This document shows, in pieces, positions 1 to 8,665 of a stretch of 64,000 nt of DNA (positions are counted from its first letter, which is position 1; each line of letters opens with the position of its first letter). The DNA comes from Pseudomonadota bacterium (lineage in GTDB: Bacteria; Pseudomonadota; Gammaproteobacteria; Xanthomonadales; Xanthomonadaceae). The DNA lies in assembly GCA_023388715.1 (NCBI GenBank), contig JAEWFT010000019.1:41088-105087 (forward strand). The letters run 5' to 3'. The notes beneath the pieces were generated by a model. It had not been told where the DNA came from. It was given only the letters and a program-made list of their open reading frames with translations, and made no database searches. The position numbers and the translations under genes were made by a program.

Positions 1-1753
1 CGAGGCGCGGCGAGATCATGTCGCCAAATTCGGCCTTGGCGAAGGTGGCGCCCGAAGCCAGCGTGTTGTGGAAACGGTCGAAGCGCAGCCCGAGGTTGAG
101 CAGCAGGTTCTGGGTGACGCTCCAGTTGTCCTCGATGTAGAACGCCTGCGCCTCGGTGGCGACCGGCGCGCCGGTGATGTAGCGGCGGGCCTCCACGATC
201 CCCAGCGCGCCTGCCGGCACCTGCACGCCGTTGGGCAGCGTCGCCCCCGGCAGCAGACCCTGGACCGAGTAGCTGCGGCCGTCGCCCGGATACACCACCG
301 AGCTTTCCGAATCCATCAGCTCGTGGTCCACGCCGAAGCGCAGCAGGTGGCTGCCAAGCGTCCATTCGAAGTCCAGGCGCGCGGCTTCGCGCTGGTCCTG
401 GCGGCCGCTGATGCTGGTGTTGTCGGAATGGCAGCCCACGCGCGTAGCCGGCCGCCCGTAAAGGTTGGTGTAGTTGGTGGCCAGGGTGACGATGCTGCAC
501 AGCGGATCCGACGGGCTGGTGCCGATCGAACTGCGCTTGTTGATGCCGTACATCGCCTTGGCGACGAAGTTGTCGCTGAAGTGGCCGGTGTAGGTCGCCG
601 ACCAGCTGTCGCCGCCGGAGCCGGCGCTGCTCTCGCCGTCGGCCTGGCCCAGGAACGCGGTGTCCCAGACGTAACCGTGGGTGGTGGTGGTCGATTCGGC
701 CTTGTCGGAGAACGCCAGGAACTCCAGCAGGTGGTCGTCGTTGATCCGCCAGTCGATCTTGCCGCCCCAGAAGCCGTTGTCGCCGCGGGTGATCCAGGCT
801 CGGTTGGTGTCGATGTCCTTGGCGTTGCTGTCCCGCTGCTCGTACATCGCGAAGAAGAACAGGCGGTCGCGCACCAGCGGGCCGGACGCCCACAGGTTGG
901 TCTTGAAGAACGCACTGTCATCGCGGCTGCTGCGGTCGCGCGCGACCAGCTTGCCGTCGTCGTAATACTGGTCCTTCGGTGATTTCACCCAGTCCGAAGG
1001 CTCCAGGGTGACCTGTATGCCCGCCTTGAACTCGTTGCCGCCCGAGCGCGTCACCGCATTGATCACGCCGCCGGTGCTGCGGCCGAATTCCGCGGAGTAG
1101 CCGCCGGTCTTGACCTGGAATTCCTCGTAGAAGCCGAACGGGACGGTGGAGAAGCCCTGTCGCAGGTAGGGATCGGTGACGTTTAGGCCGTTGATGTAGA
1201 CCACGTTCTCCGCGACCGAGGAGCCGCCGAAGCTCAGGCCCCCGAACACCGAGGAGGCCTGTACGCCGGGCGCGATCAGGGCCACCGCGCTCAAGCCCTG
1301 GTCCACCGGCAGTCGCGCCAGTTCCTGGCGGCTGATGTTGGTCGCGCTCTCGGTGGAGTAGACGTCGACCCGGTTGACGACCCGGTCACCCACCACCTGC
1401 ACCGCGCCCAGGTTGGCGATGCCGCCATCGCTGCCCAGGTTGACCGTGGCGGTCCCGCCCAGCGGCACGTTGACGATCAGCGGCTCGCCGACCGGCGCGC
1501 CGCCGCGCACCAGCTGTATGGTGTAGTCGCCGACGGGGAGCTGGCTCAGGCGGTAGCTGCCGTCGCTGCCCACGGTGACGGTGCGGGTGGCGCCGGTGGC
1601 CGCATTGACGATGGTGACCTGGTCGCCGGCGCTGGCGCGACCCGCCACCGCGCCCATCGCGCTCTGCGCCATTACCGGCGCCGCCAGGGAGGCCAGGGAC
1701 AGGCCCATGGCGATGCTGAGCAGGGTCCTGCGCAGGCTGCGGTTGCTGGTCAT
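1..1753 (-). CDS. TonB-dependent receptor, Oar-like, N-terminal part (3' end outside window)
   Basis: An outer-membrane active-transport channel powered by TonB; the ligand cannot be told. Reading from the ATG at 1753, which follows a GGAGAG ribosome site, 584 codons are in the window with no stop. Residues 1-28 form a signal peptide ending in VMA. Then comes a carboxypeptidase-regulatory-like beta domain (about 34-85, with GSDGSYRLSQLPVGDY). The plug follows (about 115-235, with RQELARLPVDQGLSA, VVYINGLNVTDPYLRQGF and EFGRSTGGVINAVTRSGGN). After it come barrel-like strands rich in aromatic residues. The regulatory-like domain before the plug is typical of the Oar-type receptors that are numerous in xanthomonads. 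The gene is truncated only by the window edge. Confidence 0.93.
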   Translation of the reverse strand, partial: MTSNRSLRRTLLSIAMGLSLASLAAPVMAQSAMGAVAGRASAGDQVTIVNAATGATRTVTVGSDGSYRLSQLPVGDYTIQLVRGGAPVGEPLIVNVPLGGTATVNLGSDGGIANLGAVQVVGDRVVNRVDVYSTESATNISRQELARLPVDQGLSAVALIAPGVQASSVFGGLSFGGSSVAENVVYINGLNVTDPYLRQGFSTVPFGFYEEFQVKTGGYSAEFGRSTGGVINAVTRSGGNEFKAGIQVTLEPSDWVKSPKDQYYDDGKLVARDRSSRDDSAFFKTNLWASGPLVRDRLFFFAMYEQRDSNAKDIDTNRAWITRGDNGFWGGKIDWRINDDHLLEFLAFSDKAESTTTTHGYVWDTAFLGQADGESSAGSGGDSWSATYTGHFSDNFVAKAMYGINKRSSIGTSPSDPLCSIVTLATNYTNLYGRPATRVGCHSDNTSISGRQDQREAARLDFEWTLGSHLLRFGVDHELMDSESSVVYPGDGRSYSVQGLLPGATLPNGVQVPAGALGIVEARRYITGAPVATEAQAFYIEDNWSVTQNLLLNLGLRFDRFHNTLASGATFAKAEFGDMISPRL

Positions 1754-1944
1754 TGACGCTCTCTCCGGAAGGGTGCGATGGGTGGTTGCCGGTCAGCGCG
1801 GACGCGCGCTGGCGGAAGAAGATGGGGGCGCGATGGCGCACGCGGATGCCCGCCGCAACATGACGCATGCTGCGAACGCGGCTCGATTTCCCGTTGCTGC
1901 CTGATGGCCATCCGAAGCGCTCCCCAACGATCGGTATCGGATCG

Positions 1945-1974
1945 CTTGTAGCATGCTGATCAGATGCTGGTCAA
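1945..1974 (-). promoter_or_regulatory. Candidate sigma-70 promoter of the TonB receptor with an operator-like repeat in the spacer
   Basis: On the minus strand a TTGACC -35 (1974-1969) is followed after 18 bases by TACAAG (1950-1945). The spacer (1950-1968) is an imperfect inverted repeat centred on CTGATCAG, with flanks AGCAT/ATGCT and one extra base in one arm. A repressor site inside a promoter spacer is a common arrangement. The promoter and operator roles are inference from sequence alone. Confidence 0.4.
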
Positions 1975-1984
1975 TAAATTATTC

Positions 1985-2006
1985 TTGCCGTATAAACATC
2001 CGGCAA
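1985..2006 (+). promoter_or_regulatory. Inverted repeat TTGCCG-N10-CGGCAA upstream of the salvage genes
   Basis: Perfect 6-base arms (1985-1990 and 2001-2006) separated by 10 AT-rich bases, about 60 bases before the NlpC/P60 start codon. An RpiR/MurR-type regulator is encoded three genes downstream, so an autogenous operator is plausible but unproven. The right arm abuts a weak -10-like TAGCTA. Confidence 0.3.
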
Positions 2007-2065
2007 TAGCTATTCGCGCGCGGCCCGAAGGCCGCTGCTGGACACTGTTGCGCAAGAGGATCGCC

Positions 2066-3511
2066 ATGCACGCCACGACCCCCAAGCTGCCCCGCGGCGC
2101 CGGTTGGCGCACGTTCGCCCTCGCGCTGGCCCTGGCCTCGGGCTGCGCGTCCGCCCTCGACCGCCCGGGTGTGCCGGTGGCGAGGCCGCTGCACACCCCA
2201 CCCAGCGGCGTGGTGGGCGTTCGCGATGAGCACTTCTCGCCCGAGTTCTGGGTCGCGCGCCTGCAGGCGCCGGACGCGGTGCTGCTGCCGCGCGCCGAGA
2301 TCGACGCGCGCAACCTGCGCCTGCTGCGTGAAGACCGCTCGATGCATAACCTGGCCGCACTGCCCGATCGCCTGGCCCGCGAGCGGGTGGCGGGCTGGAT
2401 CGAGGGGCTGGCCTCGGCGCCATCGCGTCCCCTGTGGAACGAGGCGGGGGTGCCGGTTGCCGCCAGCACGCTGGAAGCGATCCTCGCCAACCGCGCGCTG
2501 GCCGCCCTTCCCCAGAACCAGCCAACGAGCTTCGGAATGGCCCTGCATCGCGCGGACCTTCGCGCCTTCCCGACTGCACTGCGCGTGTTCAACCGCCAGG
2601 GCGAGACCGACATCGACCGCTTCCAGGAAAGCGCGCTGTTCCCCGGCGATCCGGTGGTGATCGCGCATGCCAGCAAGGATGGCCAGTGGCTGTTCGTGGT
2701 CAGCGCGCGCTACGCGGCCTGGGCGCCGGCAAGCACGATCGCCGAGGGCACGCGCGAGCAGGTGCTGGGCTATGGCCGGCGTGCGCCGTACCGGGTGATC
2801 ACCGGCGCCAAGCCGCGCACCGTGTTCACCCGCGAGCAGCCGCAGCTGTCCGAAGTGCAGCTGGAAATGGGGCTGCGGGTGCCGCTGGCGAACCTGCCGG
2901 CGGATGCCCCCGTGAACGGGCAGCACCCGTATGCCAGCTGGAGCGTGGAGCTGCCCTTGCGCGGCGCCGACGGGCGGCTGGCGTTCGCGCCGGCGCTGCT
3001 GCCGCGCATCGCCGACAGCCACGCCGATTACCTGCCGCTGACCCGCGCCAACCTGGTCCGGCAGTCCTTCAAGTTCCTGGGCGAGCGCTACGGCTGGGGC
3101 CATGCCTACAACGGGCGCGACTGCAGCGGCTTCGTGTCCGAGGTGTACCGCAGCATGGGCATCGAACTGCCGCGCAATACCAGCGCCCAGGCGGTCAGCC
3201 CGGTGTTCGCGCGCACCGCCTTCACCGCCGACGACACCCGCGAGGCGCGGATGGCGGCGGTGGCCGCGCTCGACATCGGCGACCTCATTTACATCCCCGG
3301 GCACGTGATGATGTTCCTGGGCACGGTCGACGGACAGCCTTGGGTGATCCACGACACCAACGGCGGCACGATGCTGGGTGCCGACGGCACGCCGCGCGCG
3401 CTGGCGCTCAACGGCGTGTCGATCACCCCGCTGCTGCCGCTGCGCTTCGGGGCTGAGCATGATTACGTCGACCGCATCACCAGCATCGTGCGGCCGACCC
3501 GCCGCCAATGA
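2066..3511 (+). CDS. NlpC/P60-family murein peptidase, SH3-containing lipoprotein
   Basis: 481 residues. Probably a gamma-D-glutamyl-diamino-acid endopeptidase that cuts stem peptides after L-Ala-D-Glu. The start is the ATG at 2066, after an AAGAGG ribosome site. A hydrophobic leader ends in LASGC27, an acceptable lipobox, so a lipid-anchored envelope protein is likely. SH3-like domains span roughly 150-310. The C-terminal NlpC/P60 domain carries Cys353 (RDCSGF), His413 (PGHVMMF) and His429 (VIHDTNG), the expected triad. The layout resembles YkfC-type enzymes, and the next gene encodes the epimerase that would use its L-Ala-D-Glu product. The exact bond cut is inferred from family and context. 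Confidence 0.88.
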   Translation: MHATTPKLPRGAGWRTFALALALASGCASALDRPGVPVARPLHTPPSGVVGVRDEHFSPEFWVARLQAPDAVLLPRAEIDARNLRLLREDRSMHNLAALPDRLARERVAGWIEGLASAPSRPLWNEAGVPVAASTLEAILANRALAALPQNQPTSFGMALHRADLRAFPTALRVFNRQGETDIDRFQESALFPGDPVVIAHASKDGQWLFVVSARYAAWAPASTIAEGTREQVLGYGRRAPYRVITGAKPRTVFTREQPQLSEVQLEMGLRVPLANLPADAPVNGQHPYASWSVELPLRGADGRLAFAPALLPRIADSHADYLPLTRANLVRQSFKFLGERYGWGHAYNGRDCSGFVSEVYRSMGIELPRNTSAQAVSPVFARTAFTADDTREARMAAVAALDIGDLIYIPGHVMMFLGTVDGQPWVIHDTNGGTMLGADGTPRALALNGVSITPLLPLRFGAEHDYVDRITSIVRPTRRQ

Positions 3512-3547
3512 GCGCGACCACCCGGGCCAGGCCATGAAGGGCATGCC

Positions 3548-4654
3548 ATGAAAATCACCGACATCCGTTTCGGCATGCTGCGCGTGCCCTTGAAGACGCC
3601 GTTCAAGACCGCGCTGCGCACCGTCGAGCAGGTGGAGGACGTGGTGGTGATGGTGCACACCGACGATGGCCACGTCGGCTATGGCAGCGCGCCGGCGACC
3701 GCGGTCATCACCGGCGACACCCACGGCTCGATCATCGATGCCGTCCGCCACTACATCGCTCCGCGGCTGGTCGGCGAGGACATCGCCAACCTCAACCGCC
3801 TCACCCACCTGATCCAGGGGGCGATGGAGAAGAACACCAGCGCCAAGGCCGCGGTGGAGATCGCGGTGCACGACCTCTGGGGCCAGCTGTACGCCACGCC
3901 GCTGTACAAGCTGCTGGGCGGCGGCGAGCCGGCGATCACCACCGACCTCACCATCAGCGTGGACTACATCGACAAGATGGTGGCCGACTCGCTGGCGGCG
4001 GTGGAACGCGGCTTCGAGTCGCTGAAGATCAAGGTGGGCAAGGACATCGGCCTGGACATCGAACGCACCAAGGCGATCCATGCCGCGGTCGAGGGTCGCG
4101 CGCTGCTGCGGCTGGACGCCAACCAGGGCTGGACGGCGAAGCAGGCCGTGTTCGCGCTGCAGACGCTGGAGGATGCGGGCGTGCGCCTGGAGCTGGTCGA
4201 GCAGCCGGTCAAGGCGCACGACCTCGCCGGCCTGCGCTACGTCACCGAACGCGTGCACACCCCGGTGATGGCCGACGAAAGCGTGTTCGGCCCGCGCGAG
4301 GTGATCGAGCTGATCCGCATGCGCGCCGCCGACATCGTCAACATCAAGCTGATGAAGACCGGTGGCATCTCCAACGCGATCAAGATCGCCGACATCTGCG
4401 GCCTGTACGGCGTGGACTGCATGATCGGCTGCATGCTGGAATCCAGTATCGGCGTGGCCGCGGCGGTCCACCTGGCGGTCGCCAAGTCCGACGTGATCAG
4501 CAAGGTCGACCTCGACGGCCCTTCCCTTTGCAGCTACGACCCGGTGGCAAGCGGGGTCGTGTTCAACGAATCGGAGATCAGCGTGACCGACGCGCCGGGC
4601 CTGGGCATCCGCGCCATCGAGGGGATCACCCCCGCCACCGGCCTTGCCGCCTGA
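3548..4654 (+). CDS. L-Ala-D/L-Glu dipeptide epimerase (enolase superfamily)
   Basis: 368 residues. Converts L-Ala-D-Glu from murein to L-Ala-L-Glu so that peptidases can use it. All family residues are present: Lys160-x-Lys162 (LKIKVGK), metal ligands Asp190 (RLDANQGW), Glu218 (LVEQP) and Asp243 (MADES), and Lys267 (NIKLMKTGG). These positions lie within one residue of those I recall for the Bacillus subtilis enzyme YkfB. The start at 3548 is the second of two nearby in-context ATGs; no strong ribosome site is visible. It lies 36 bases after the NlpC/P60 gene and 7 bases before the regulator, consistent with one operon. Dipeptide epimerases vary in specificity; the neighbours favour the murein dipeptide. 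Confidence 0.9.
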   Translation: MKITDIRFGMLRVPLKTPFKTALRTVEQVEDVVVMVHTDDGHVGYGSAPATAVITGDTHGSIIDAVRHYIAPRLVGEDIANLNRLTHLIQGAMEKNTSAKAAVEIAVHDLWGQLYATPLYKLLGGGEPAITTDLTISVDYIDKMVADSLAAVERGFESLKIKVGKDIGLDIERTKAIHAAVEGRALLRLDANQGWTAKQAVFALQTLEDAGVRLELVEQPVKAHDLAGLRYVTERVHTPVMADESVFGPREVIELIRMRAADIVNIKLMKTGGISNAIKIADICGLYGVDCMIGCMLESSIGVAAAVHLAVAKSDVISKVDLDGPSLCSYDPVASGVVFNESEISVTDAPGLGIRAIEGITPATGLAA

Positions 4655-4661
4655 GCCACCG

Positions 4662-5510
4662 ATGTCGGCGCTGGTCAAGATCCGCTCCGAGCGCGACCAG
4701 CTGTCGGCGATCGAGCGCCGCATCGCCGACTTCGTGCTGGAGAACGCGCAGCTGCTGCGCGACTACTCCTCGCAACAGCTGGCGAACGCGCTGGGCATCA
4801 GCCAGTCCAGCGTGGTCAAGTTCTGCCAGAAGCTCGGCTTCAAGGGCTATCCGGACCTGAAGCTGTCGGTCAGCGAGGCACTGGTGCGCGCCGACAGCGG
4901 CAGCGGCGGCGCGCAGGGCAGGACCGCTGGCGGCGATGCCCCTTCGGAGCTGGCCAGCGGCCTGTGGCAGCACAAGTCGCAGGCCGAGGAAGCGACCCGC
5001 CTGATCAATCGGCCGCAGGCGCTCCAGCAGGTCGCCGATGCGATCGGAAAGGCCGGCAAGGTGTTCATCATCGGCATGGGCGATGACGACATCCACGCGC
5101 GCATGGCCGCGCTGCGGTTGTCGCAGTTGGGCATCCTCGCGGTCCACAACTTCGACGCCGCGCACATGGCCAGCAGCCTGTCGGCGGCCAAGCCGGGCGA
5201 CGTGCTACTGGTGTTCTCCGAACACGGGATGCAGGCCTCGCTGTCGCACCTGTGCCGCTACGCGCGCGAACTGCAGGCACTGGTGGTGACGGTCACCCGC
5301 CACAGCGGCAACGCCCTGCGTGCGCAGGCGGACTTGCCGCTGCTGGTCTCCGCCCACGACGAGCGCGCGCACGTCGAGCCGCTGCTCTACCAGTCCGCGC
5401 TGCAGCACCTGGTCGACCAGGTGTTCGTGCTGCTGTGCGCCGGCGATGCCACGCGCCACGCGCGGCTGCGCGCCAATCTGGCGCGCATCCAGCCGCTGTG
5501 GGAGCCTTGA
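4662..5510 (+). CDS. MurR/RpiR-family transcriptional regulator
   Basis: 282 residues from the ATG at 4662, seven bases after the epimerase stop. The N-terminal helix-turn-helix has the classic RpiR pattern (SAIERRIADFVLENAQLL, then SSQQLANALGISQSSVVKF). A SIS sugar-phosphate/effector domain covers about 120-270 (KVFIIGMGDDDI, VLLVFSEHG). E. coli MurR senses MurNAc-6-phosphate and represses murein-sugar catabolism. Here the regulator lies inside a murein-peptide gene set, so a murein-derived effector is a reasonable guess. No MurQ-like etherase is present in the window. Confidence 0.85.
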   Translation: MSALVKIRSERDQLSAIERRIADFVLENAQLLRDYSSQQLANALGISQSSVVKFCQKLGFKGYPDLKLSVSEALVRADSGSGGAQGRTAGGDAPSELASGLWQHKSQAEEATRLINRPQALQQVADAIGKAGKVFIIGMGDDDIHARMAALRLSQLGILAVHNFDAAHMASSLSAAKPGDVLLVFSEHGMQASLSHLCRYARELQALVVTVTRHSGNALRAQADLPLLVSAHDERAHVEPLLYQSALQHLVDQVFVLLCAGDATRHARLRANLARIQPLWEP

Positions 5511-5559
5511 CGCCATCGCGCGCCGGCGGGCGCGCTTCCCCAATTTCCCCGGAAGACCC

Positions 5560-6348
5560 ATGAGCCTACGTCGTCTCGCCCTGCCCCTGTTCACCGCGCT
5601 GCTTGCCGGCTGCGCGCACGCGCCGAACCCTGCGTCCACGGACCATGCGTGGCAGCAAGCCGGGCAACTGGTGCTGGTCACCACGCCGGACTGGGACGCG
5701 ACCGAAGGCGAGCTGCGCCGCTACGAGCGCACGGGCGGCGGCTGGCGCCAGGTCGGCGACCCGGCCCCGATCACGGTGGGCCGTGGCGGCAGCGGTTGGG
5801 GCATCGGCCTGCACCCTGCGCCGACGGGCGATGGCCCGGTGAAGCGCGAGGGCGACGGCAAGGCGCCGGCGGGCGTGTTCGCCATCGGCACCGCATTCGG
5901 CTACGCGCCGACGGCGGCCACCGGCCTTGCGTACCGCGGGATGGGCTTCAACGACTGGTGCATCGACGTGCCGGCATCGCCGCTGTACAACCGCATCGTC
6001 GACCGTAGCGTCGCCAAGGCCCCGGGCCTTGACCAGTCCACCGAGCCGATGCGGCTGGACCTGCACAACCAGGGCGACCAGCGCTACCGCGAGGGCTTCG
6101 TCATCGAGCACAACGTCGATGGCCAAGTAGCCAACGGCGGCAGCTGCATCTTCGCCCACCTGTGGGGGCAACCGGGACAGGCCACCGCGGGATGCACCGC
6201 GATGGCGCCGGCCACCATGCAGGCGACGCTGGCGTGGCTGGACCGCGATCGCAAGCCGGTCTTCGTGCTGCTGCCGCAGGCGCAATACCGCTCCCTGCAG
6301 CGCGCCTGGGGCCTGCCGCCGGTCGCCGGCGGGGAGGCGCGGCGATGA
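5560..6348 (+). CDS. L,D-transpeptidase-like (YkuD fold) lipoprotein
   Basis: 262 residues from the ATG at 5560. A short leader ends in LLAGC18, a good lipobox, predicting a lipid-anchored periplasmic protein. The YkuD-type catalytic motif is visible: His200 (IFAHLWG) and Cys212 in ATAGCTAM, with GDGKAPAGVFAIG upstream as in this branch of the family. Members cross-link or edit peptidoglycan stem peptides; some act as carboxypeptidases or amidases. Its place between a murein-peptide regulator and a transporter suggests stem-peptide processing rather than bulk cross-linking, but the sequence does not settle it. The stop overlaps the next start (ATGA). Confidence 0.82.
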   Translation: MSLRRLALPLFTALLAGCAHAPNPASTDHAWQQAGQLVLVTTPDWDATEGELRRYERTGGGWRQVGDPAPITVGRGGSGWGIGLHPAPTGDGPVKREGDGKAPAGVFAIGTAFGYAPTAATGLAYRGMGFNDWCIDVPASPLYNRIVDRSVAKAPGLDQSTEPMRLDLHNQGDQRYREGFVIEHNVDGQVANGGSCIFAHLWGQPGQATAGCTAMAPATMQATLAWLDRDRKPVFVLLPQAQYRSLQRAWGLPPVAGGEARR

Positions 6349-7601
6349 GCCAGACCTCCCGGGTCATGACCGGGCTGGTCGCCGGCATCGTCATCGGCAT
6401 CCTGCTGGCCTGGGTCGACCAGCCGCTCGCGCTGCGGGTCGCGGACGTGGTCCAGCCGTTCGGCACGCTCTGGCTCAATGCGCTGCAGATGACCGTAGTG
6501 CCGCTGGTGCTGGCGCTGGTGATCGTGGGCGTCAACCAGGCCAGCGACGCCGCCCATTCCGGCCGCGTGGCCCGCCGCGCGATCCTGATCTTCGTGGTGT
6601 TGCTGTCTGCCGCCGGGGTGATGGCGGCGCTGCTGGCGCCGCTGGCGCTGTCGCTGTTCACCCCTGACCCCGGGATCGCGGTCGCCCTGCGCGGACACGA
6701 GGCGGAATTGCCCGCCACCACCAGCGGCTGGGCGCAGGCGCTGACCGCGATCGTGCCCAGCAACGCGGTCGCCGCCGCCGCTGCCGGCGCGATGCTGCCG
6801 CTGGTGACCTTTGCCCTGTTCTTCGGCTTTGCGCTGACCCGGCTGGACCCGGACCCGCGCGCGCAGGTGGTCGGCTTCTTCAAGGCGATCGCCGACGCCA
6901 TGATCGTGATCGTGCACTGGGTGCTGTGGGTGGCGCCGCTGGGCATCTTCGCGCTGGTGCTGGCGCTGTGCGCGCGCGCCGGGCTGGGCGTGCTGCAGGC
7001 GCTGGGGATCTACATCCTGCTGGAGTGCGCGCTCTACATCATCGCGATCATGCTGATGGTCGCGGTGGCGGTCGCCTTCGGGCGCCAGCGTCTTGGCCAC
7101 TTCATGGCGGGGATCGCGCCGGTGCAGGCGGTGGCGGCGAGCACCCAGTCCTCGCTCGCCACCCTGCCGGCGATGCTCGACAGCGCGCAGAACCGGCTGG
7201 CGATCCCGGCGCGGGTGTCGGGGCTGGTGTTGCCGATGGCGGTCTCGCTGTTCCGCATCACCTCGCCGATCCAGTACGTCGCCACCGCCTGCTTCATCGC
7301 CTGGGCGCTGGGCATCGAGCTTGGCATCGCCCAGCTGGCGACCGGCGTGGCGATCTCGGTGCTGGTGAGCATGGGCTCGGTCGGCCTGCCCGGGCAGGCG
7401 ATCTTCATCGCCACCAACCTGCCGGTCACCCAGGCCATGGGCCTGCCGATCGCGCCGCTGCCGGTGCTGATGGCAGTCGACGCGATCCCCGACGTGCTGG
7501 CCACGGTGGGCAATGTCACCGCCGACATGACCGCGACCACGGTGGTCAACGCGCGCAGCGGCGACGACCCGGCCGCCGCGACGCCAACGCGCGCCGCCTG
7601 A
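6345..7601 (+). CDS. Dicarboxylate/amino-acid:cation symporter (DAACS family)
   Basis: 418 residues, with a four-base ATGA overlap with the preceding gene. A strongly hydrophobic protein with about eight membrane spans plus two hairpin loops typical of GltP/DctA transporters. The conserved features are the serine-rich hairpin ([14 protein letters not shown]) and the C-terminal [18 protein letters not shown], equivalent to the NMDGT-to-substrate-site region. Members take up glutamate, aspartate or C4-dicarboxylates with Na+ or H+. The neighbours would release glutamate-containing peptides, so glutamate or a small acidic peptide is the natural guess. Substrate is inferred. Confidence 0.85.
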   Translation: MSQTSRVMTGLVAGIVIGILLAWVDQPLALRVADVVQPFGTLWLNALQMTVVPLVLALVIVGVNQASDAAHSGRVARRAILIFVVLLSAAGVMAALLAPLALSLFTPDPGIAVALRGHEAELPATTSGWAQALTAIVPSNAVAAAAAGAMLPLVTFALFFGFALTRLDPDPRAQVVGFFKAIADAMIVIVHWVLWVAPLGIFALVLALCARAGLGVLQALGIYILLECALYIIAIMLMVAVAVAFGRQRLGHFMAGIAPVQAVAASTQSSLATLPAMLDSAQNRLAIPARVSGLVLPMAVSLFRITSPIQYVATACFIAWALGIELGIAQLATGVAISVLVSMGSVGLPGQAIFIATNLPVTQAMGLPIAPLPVLMAVDAIPDVLATVGNVTADMTATTVVNARSGDDPAAATPTRAA

Positions 7602-7636
7602 TGCACGCACCGGCCGGCACCGGAGCGGCCGCGTGA
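7601..7636 (+). other. Possible 11-codon relay frame linking symporter stop to thrB start
   Basis: The symporter stop and an ATG share bases (TGATG). That ATG opens an 11-codon frame whose own TGA (7634-7636) overlaps the GTG start of thrB at 7633. Such a frame could carry terminating ribosomes to the thrB start. It may equally be chance. Confidence 0.2.
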
Positions 7637-8562
7637 GCGCGCGCCAGGAGGCTCGCGCCTTTGCGCCGGGCTCGGTCGGCAATGTCGGCGTGGGCTTCGA
7701 CATCCTCGGGCACGGGATCGCCGGCATCGGCGATATCGCCACCGTGCGCCGCATCGACGAGCGCGGGGTGCGCATTGCCGCGATCCGCGGCGTGGCCACC
7801 AATCTGCCGATGCAGGCCGAACGCAACACCGCCGGCGCCGCGCTGATCGCGCTGCGGGAGGCGCTCGACCTGCCTTTCGGCTTCGAGATCGAGCTGGAAA
7901 AGGGCATCCCGCTGGGTTCCGGGCTGGGCGGCTCGGCCTCCTCGTGCGTGGCCGCACTGGTCGCCGCCAACGCCCTGCTGGAGGAGCCGCTGGATGCGCA
8001 CGCGCTGTATCCGCATGCGCTGGCCGGCGAGTTCGTGGCCAGCCACAGCCGCCAGGGCGACAACGTCGGGCCGATGCTGCTCGGCGGCCTGGTGCTGGCG
8101 ACCGCGCAGCGGCTGGTGGCGGTGAGGGTGCCGCCCGCCTGGCACGCCGCGGTCGTGCATCCGCATGCCGTGCTGGAAACCCGGCGCGCGCGCGCAGCGC
8201 TCGCGGGCACCTACGCCCTCCCCGACTTCGTCGCCCAGAGCGCGAACCTGGCACAGGTCTTGCTGGGATGCGAGCGGGGCGATGCCGGACTGGTCCGCGC
8301 CGGCCTGTCCGACCTGCTGGTCGAGCCGCGCCGCGCGCCGCTGGTGGGCGGTTTCGATGCGGTCAAGCGCGCCGCGCTGGACAGCGGCGCGATGGGCGCC
8401 AGTCTCTCCGGTGCCGGCCCCAGCGTGTTCGCCTGGTGCGAGGACAAAGCGTCGGCGGCCCGCTGCCGTGATGCGATGACGGCGGCATTCGCCGATGCGG
8501 GCTTCGGTAGCGATGGCTTCCTGACCCCGATCGCGGCGCCGGCGGCGCACCTGCTGGCATAG
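7633..8562 (+). CDS. thrB: Homoserine kinase (GHMP kinase family)
   Basis: 309 residues. Phosphorylates homoserine to O-phosphohomoserine in threonine synthesis. GHMP motif 1 is at about 12-28 ([16 protein letters not shown]), the ATP-binding motif 2 is [13 protein letters not shown] (about 95-107), and motif 3 is [14 protein letters not shown] near the C terminus. The start is the GTG at 7633, with GGAG eight bases upstream. No thrA or thrC lies next to it, although the three usually sit together. It is last in the murein-salvage run. Either it supplies threonine from elsewhere, or it is a paralogue whose real substrate should be tested. Confidence 0.82.
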   Translation: MSARQEARAFAPGSVGNVGVGFDILGHGIAGIGDIATVRRIDERGVRIAAIRGVATNLPMQAERNTAGAALIALREALDLPFGFEIELEKGIPLGSGLGGSASSCVAALVAANALLEEPLDAHALYPHALAGEFVASHSRQGDNVGPMLLGGLVLATAQRLVAVRVPPAWHAAVVHPHAVLETRRARAALAGTYALPDFVAQSANLAQVLLGCERGDAGLVRAGLSDLLVEPRRAPLVGGFDAVKRAALDSGAMGASLSGAGPSVFAWCEDKASAARCRDAMTAAFADAGFGSDGFLTPIAAPAAHLLA

Positions 8563-8665
8563 CGGCGCGCGGCGAGCGCCTGCATGCGCCGTCCACGCGA
8601 ATGGATGAAGTCCCACCGGCGATGTGCGGGGCCGCCATCGTCGAATCGCCGGATCCGGCGACGGA

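Larger units (their letters stand above)
1754..2065. other. Divergent intergenic region between the TonB receptor and the murein-salvage genes
   Basis: This 312-base stretch has no gene I can support. It is locally AT-rich around 1940-2015, unlike its surroundings. It holds a candidate promoter for the receptor (minus strand, 1945-1974) and an inverted repeat (1985-2006) on the side of the NlpC/P60 gene. A reading frame open upstream of 2066 could extend that protein by 34 residues to an ATG at 1964. That extension would put a charged stretch before the lipoprotein signal, so I treat it as non-coding. Confidence 0.7.

Noticed and set aside
1964..2065. Upstream extension of the NlpC/P60 protein to the ATG at 1964
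   Set aside because: It would add 34 mostly polar residues before a good lipoprotein leader and would overlap the AT-rich regulatory patch; the ATG at 2066 has a ribosome site.
1979..4723. A 914-codon open frame on the minus strand opposite the NlpC/P60 and epimerase genes
   Set aside because: Codons and composition (His/Arg/Gln/Gly-rich, no domain) are those of an antisense frame in very GC-rich DNA. The plus-strand genes have clear catalytic motifs.
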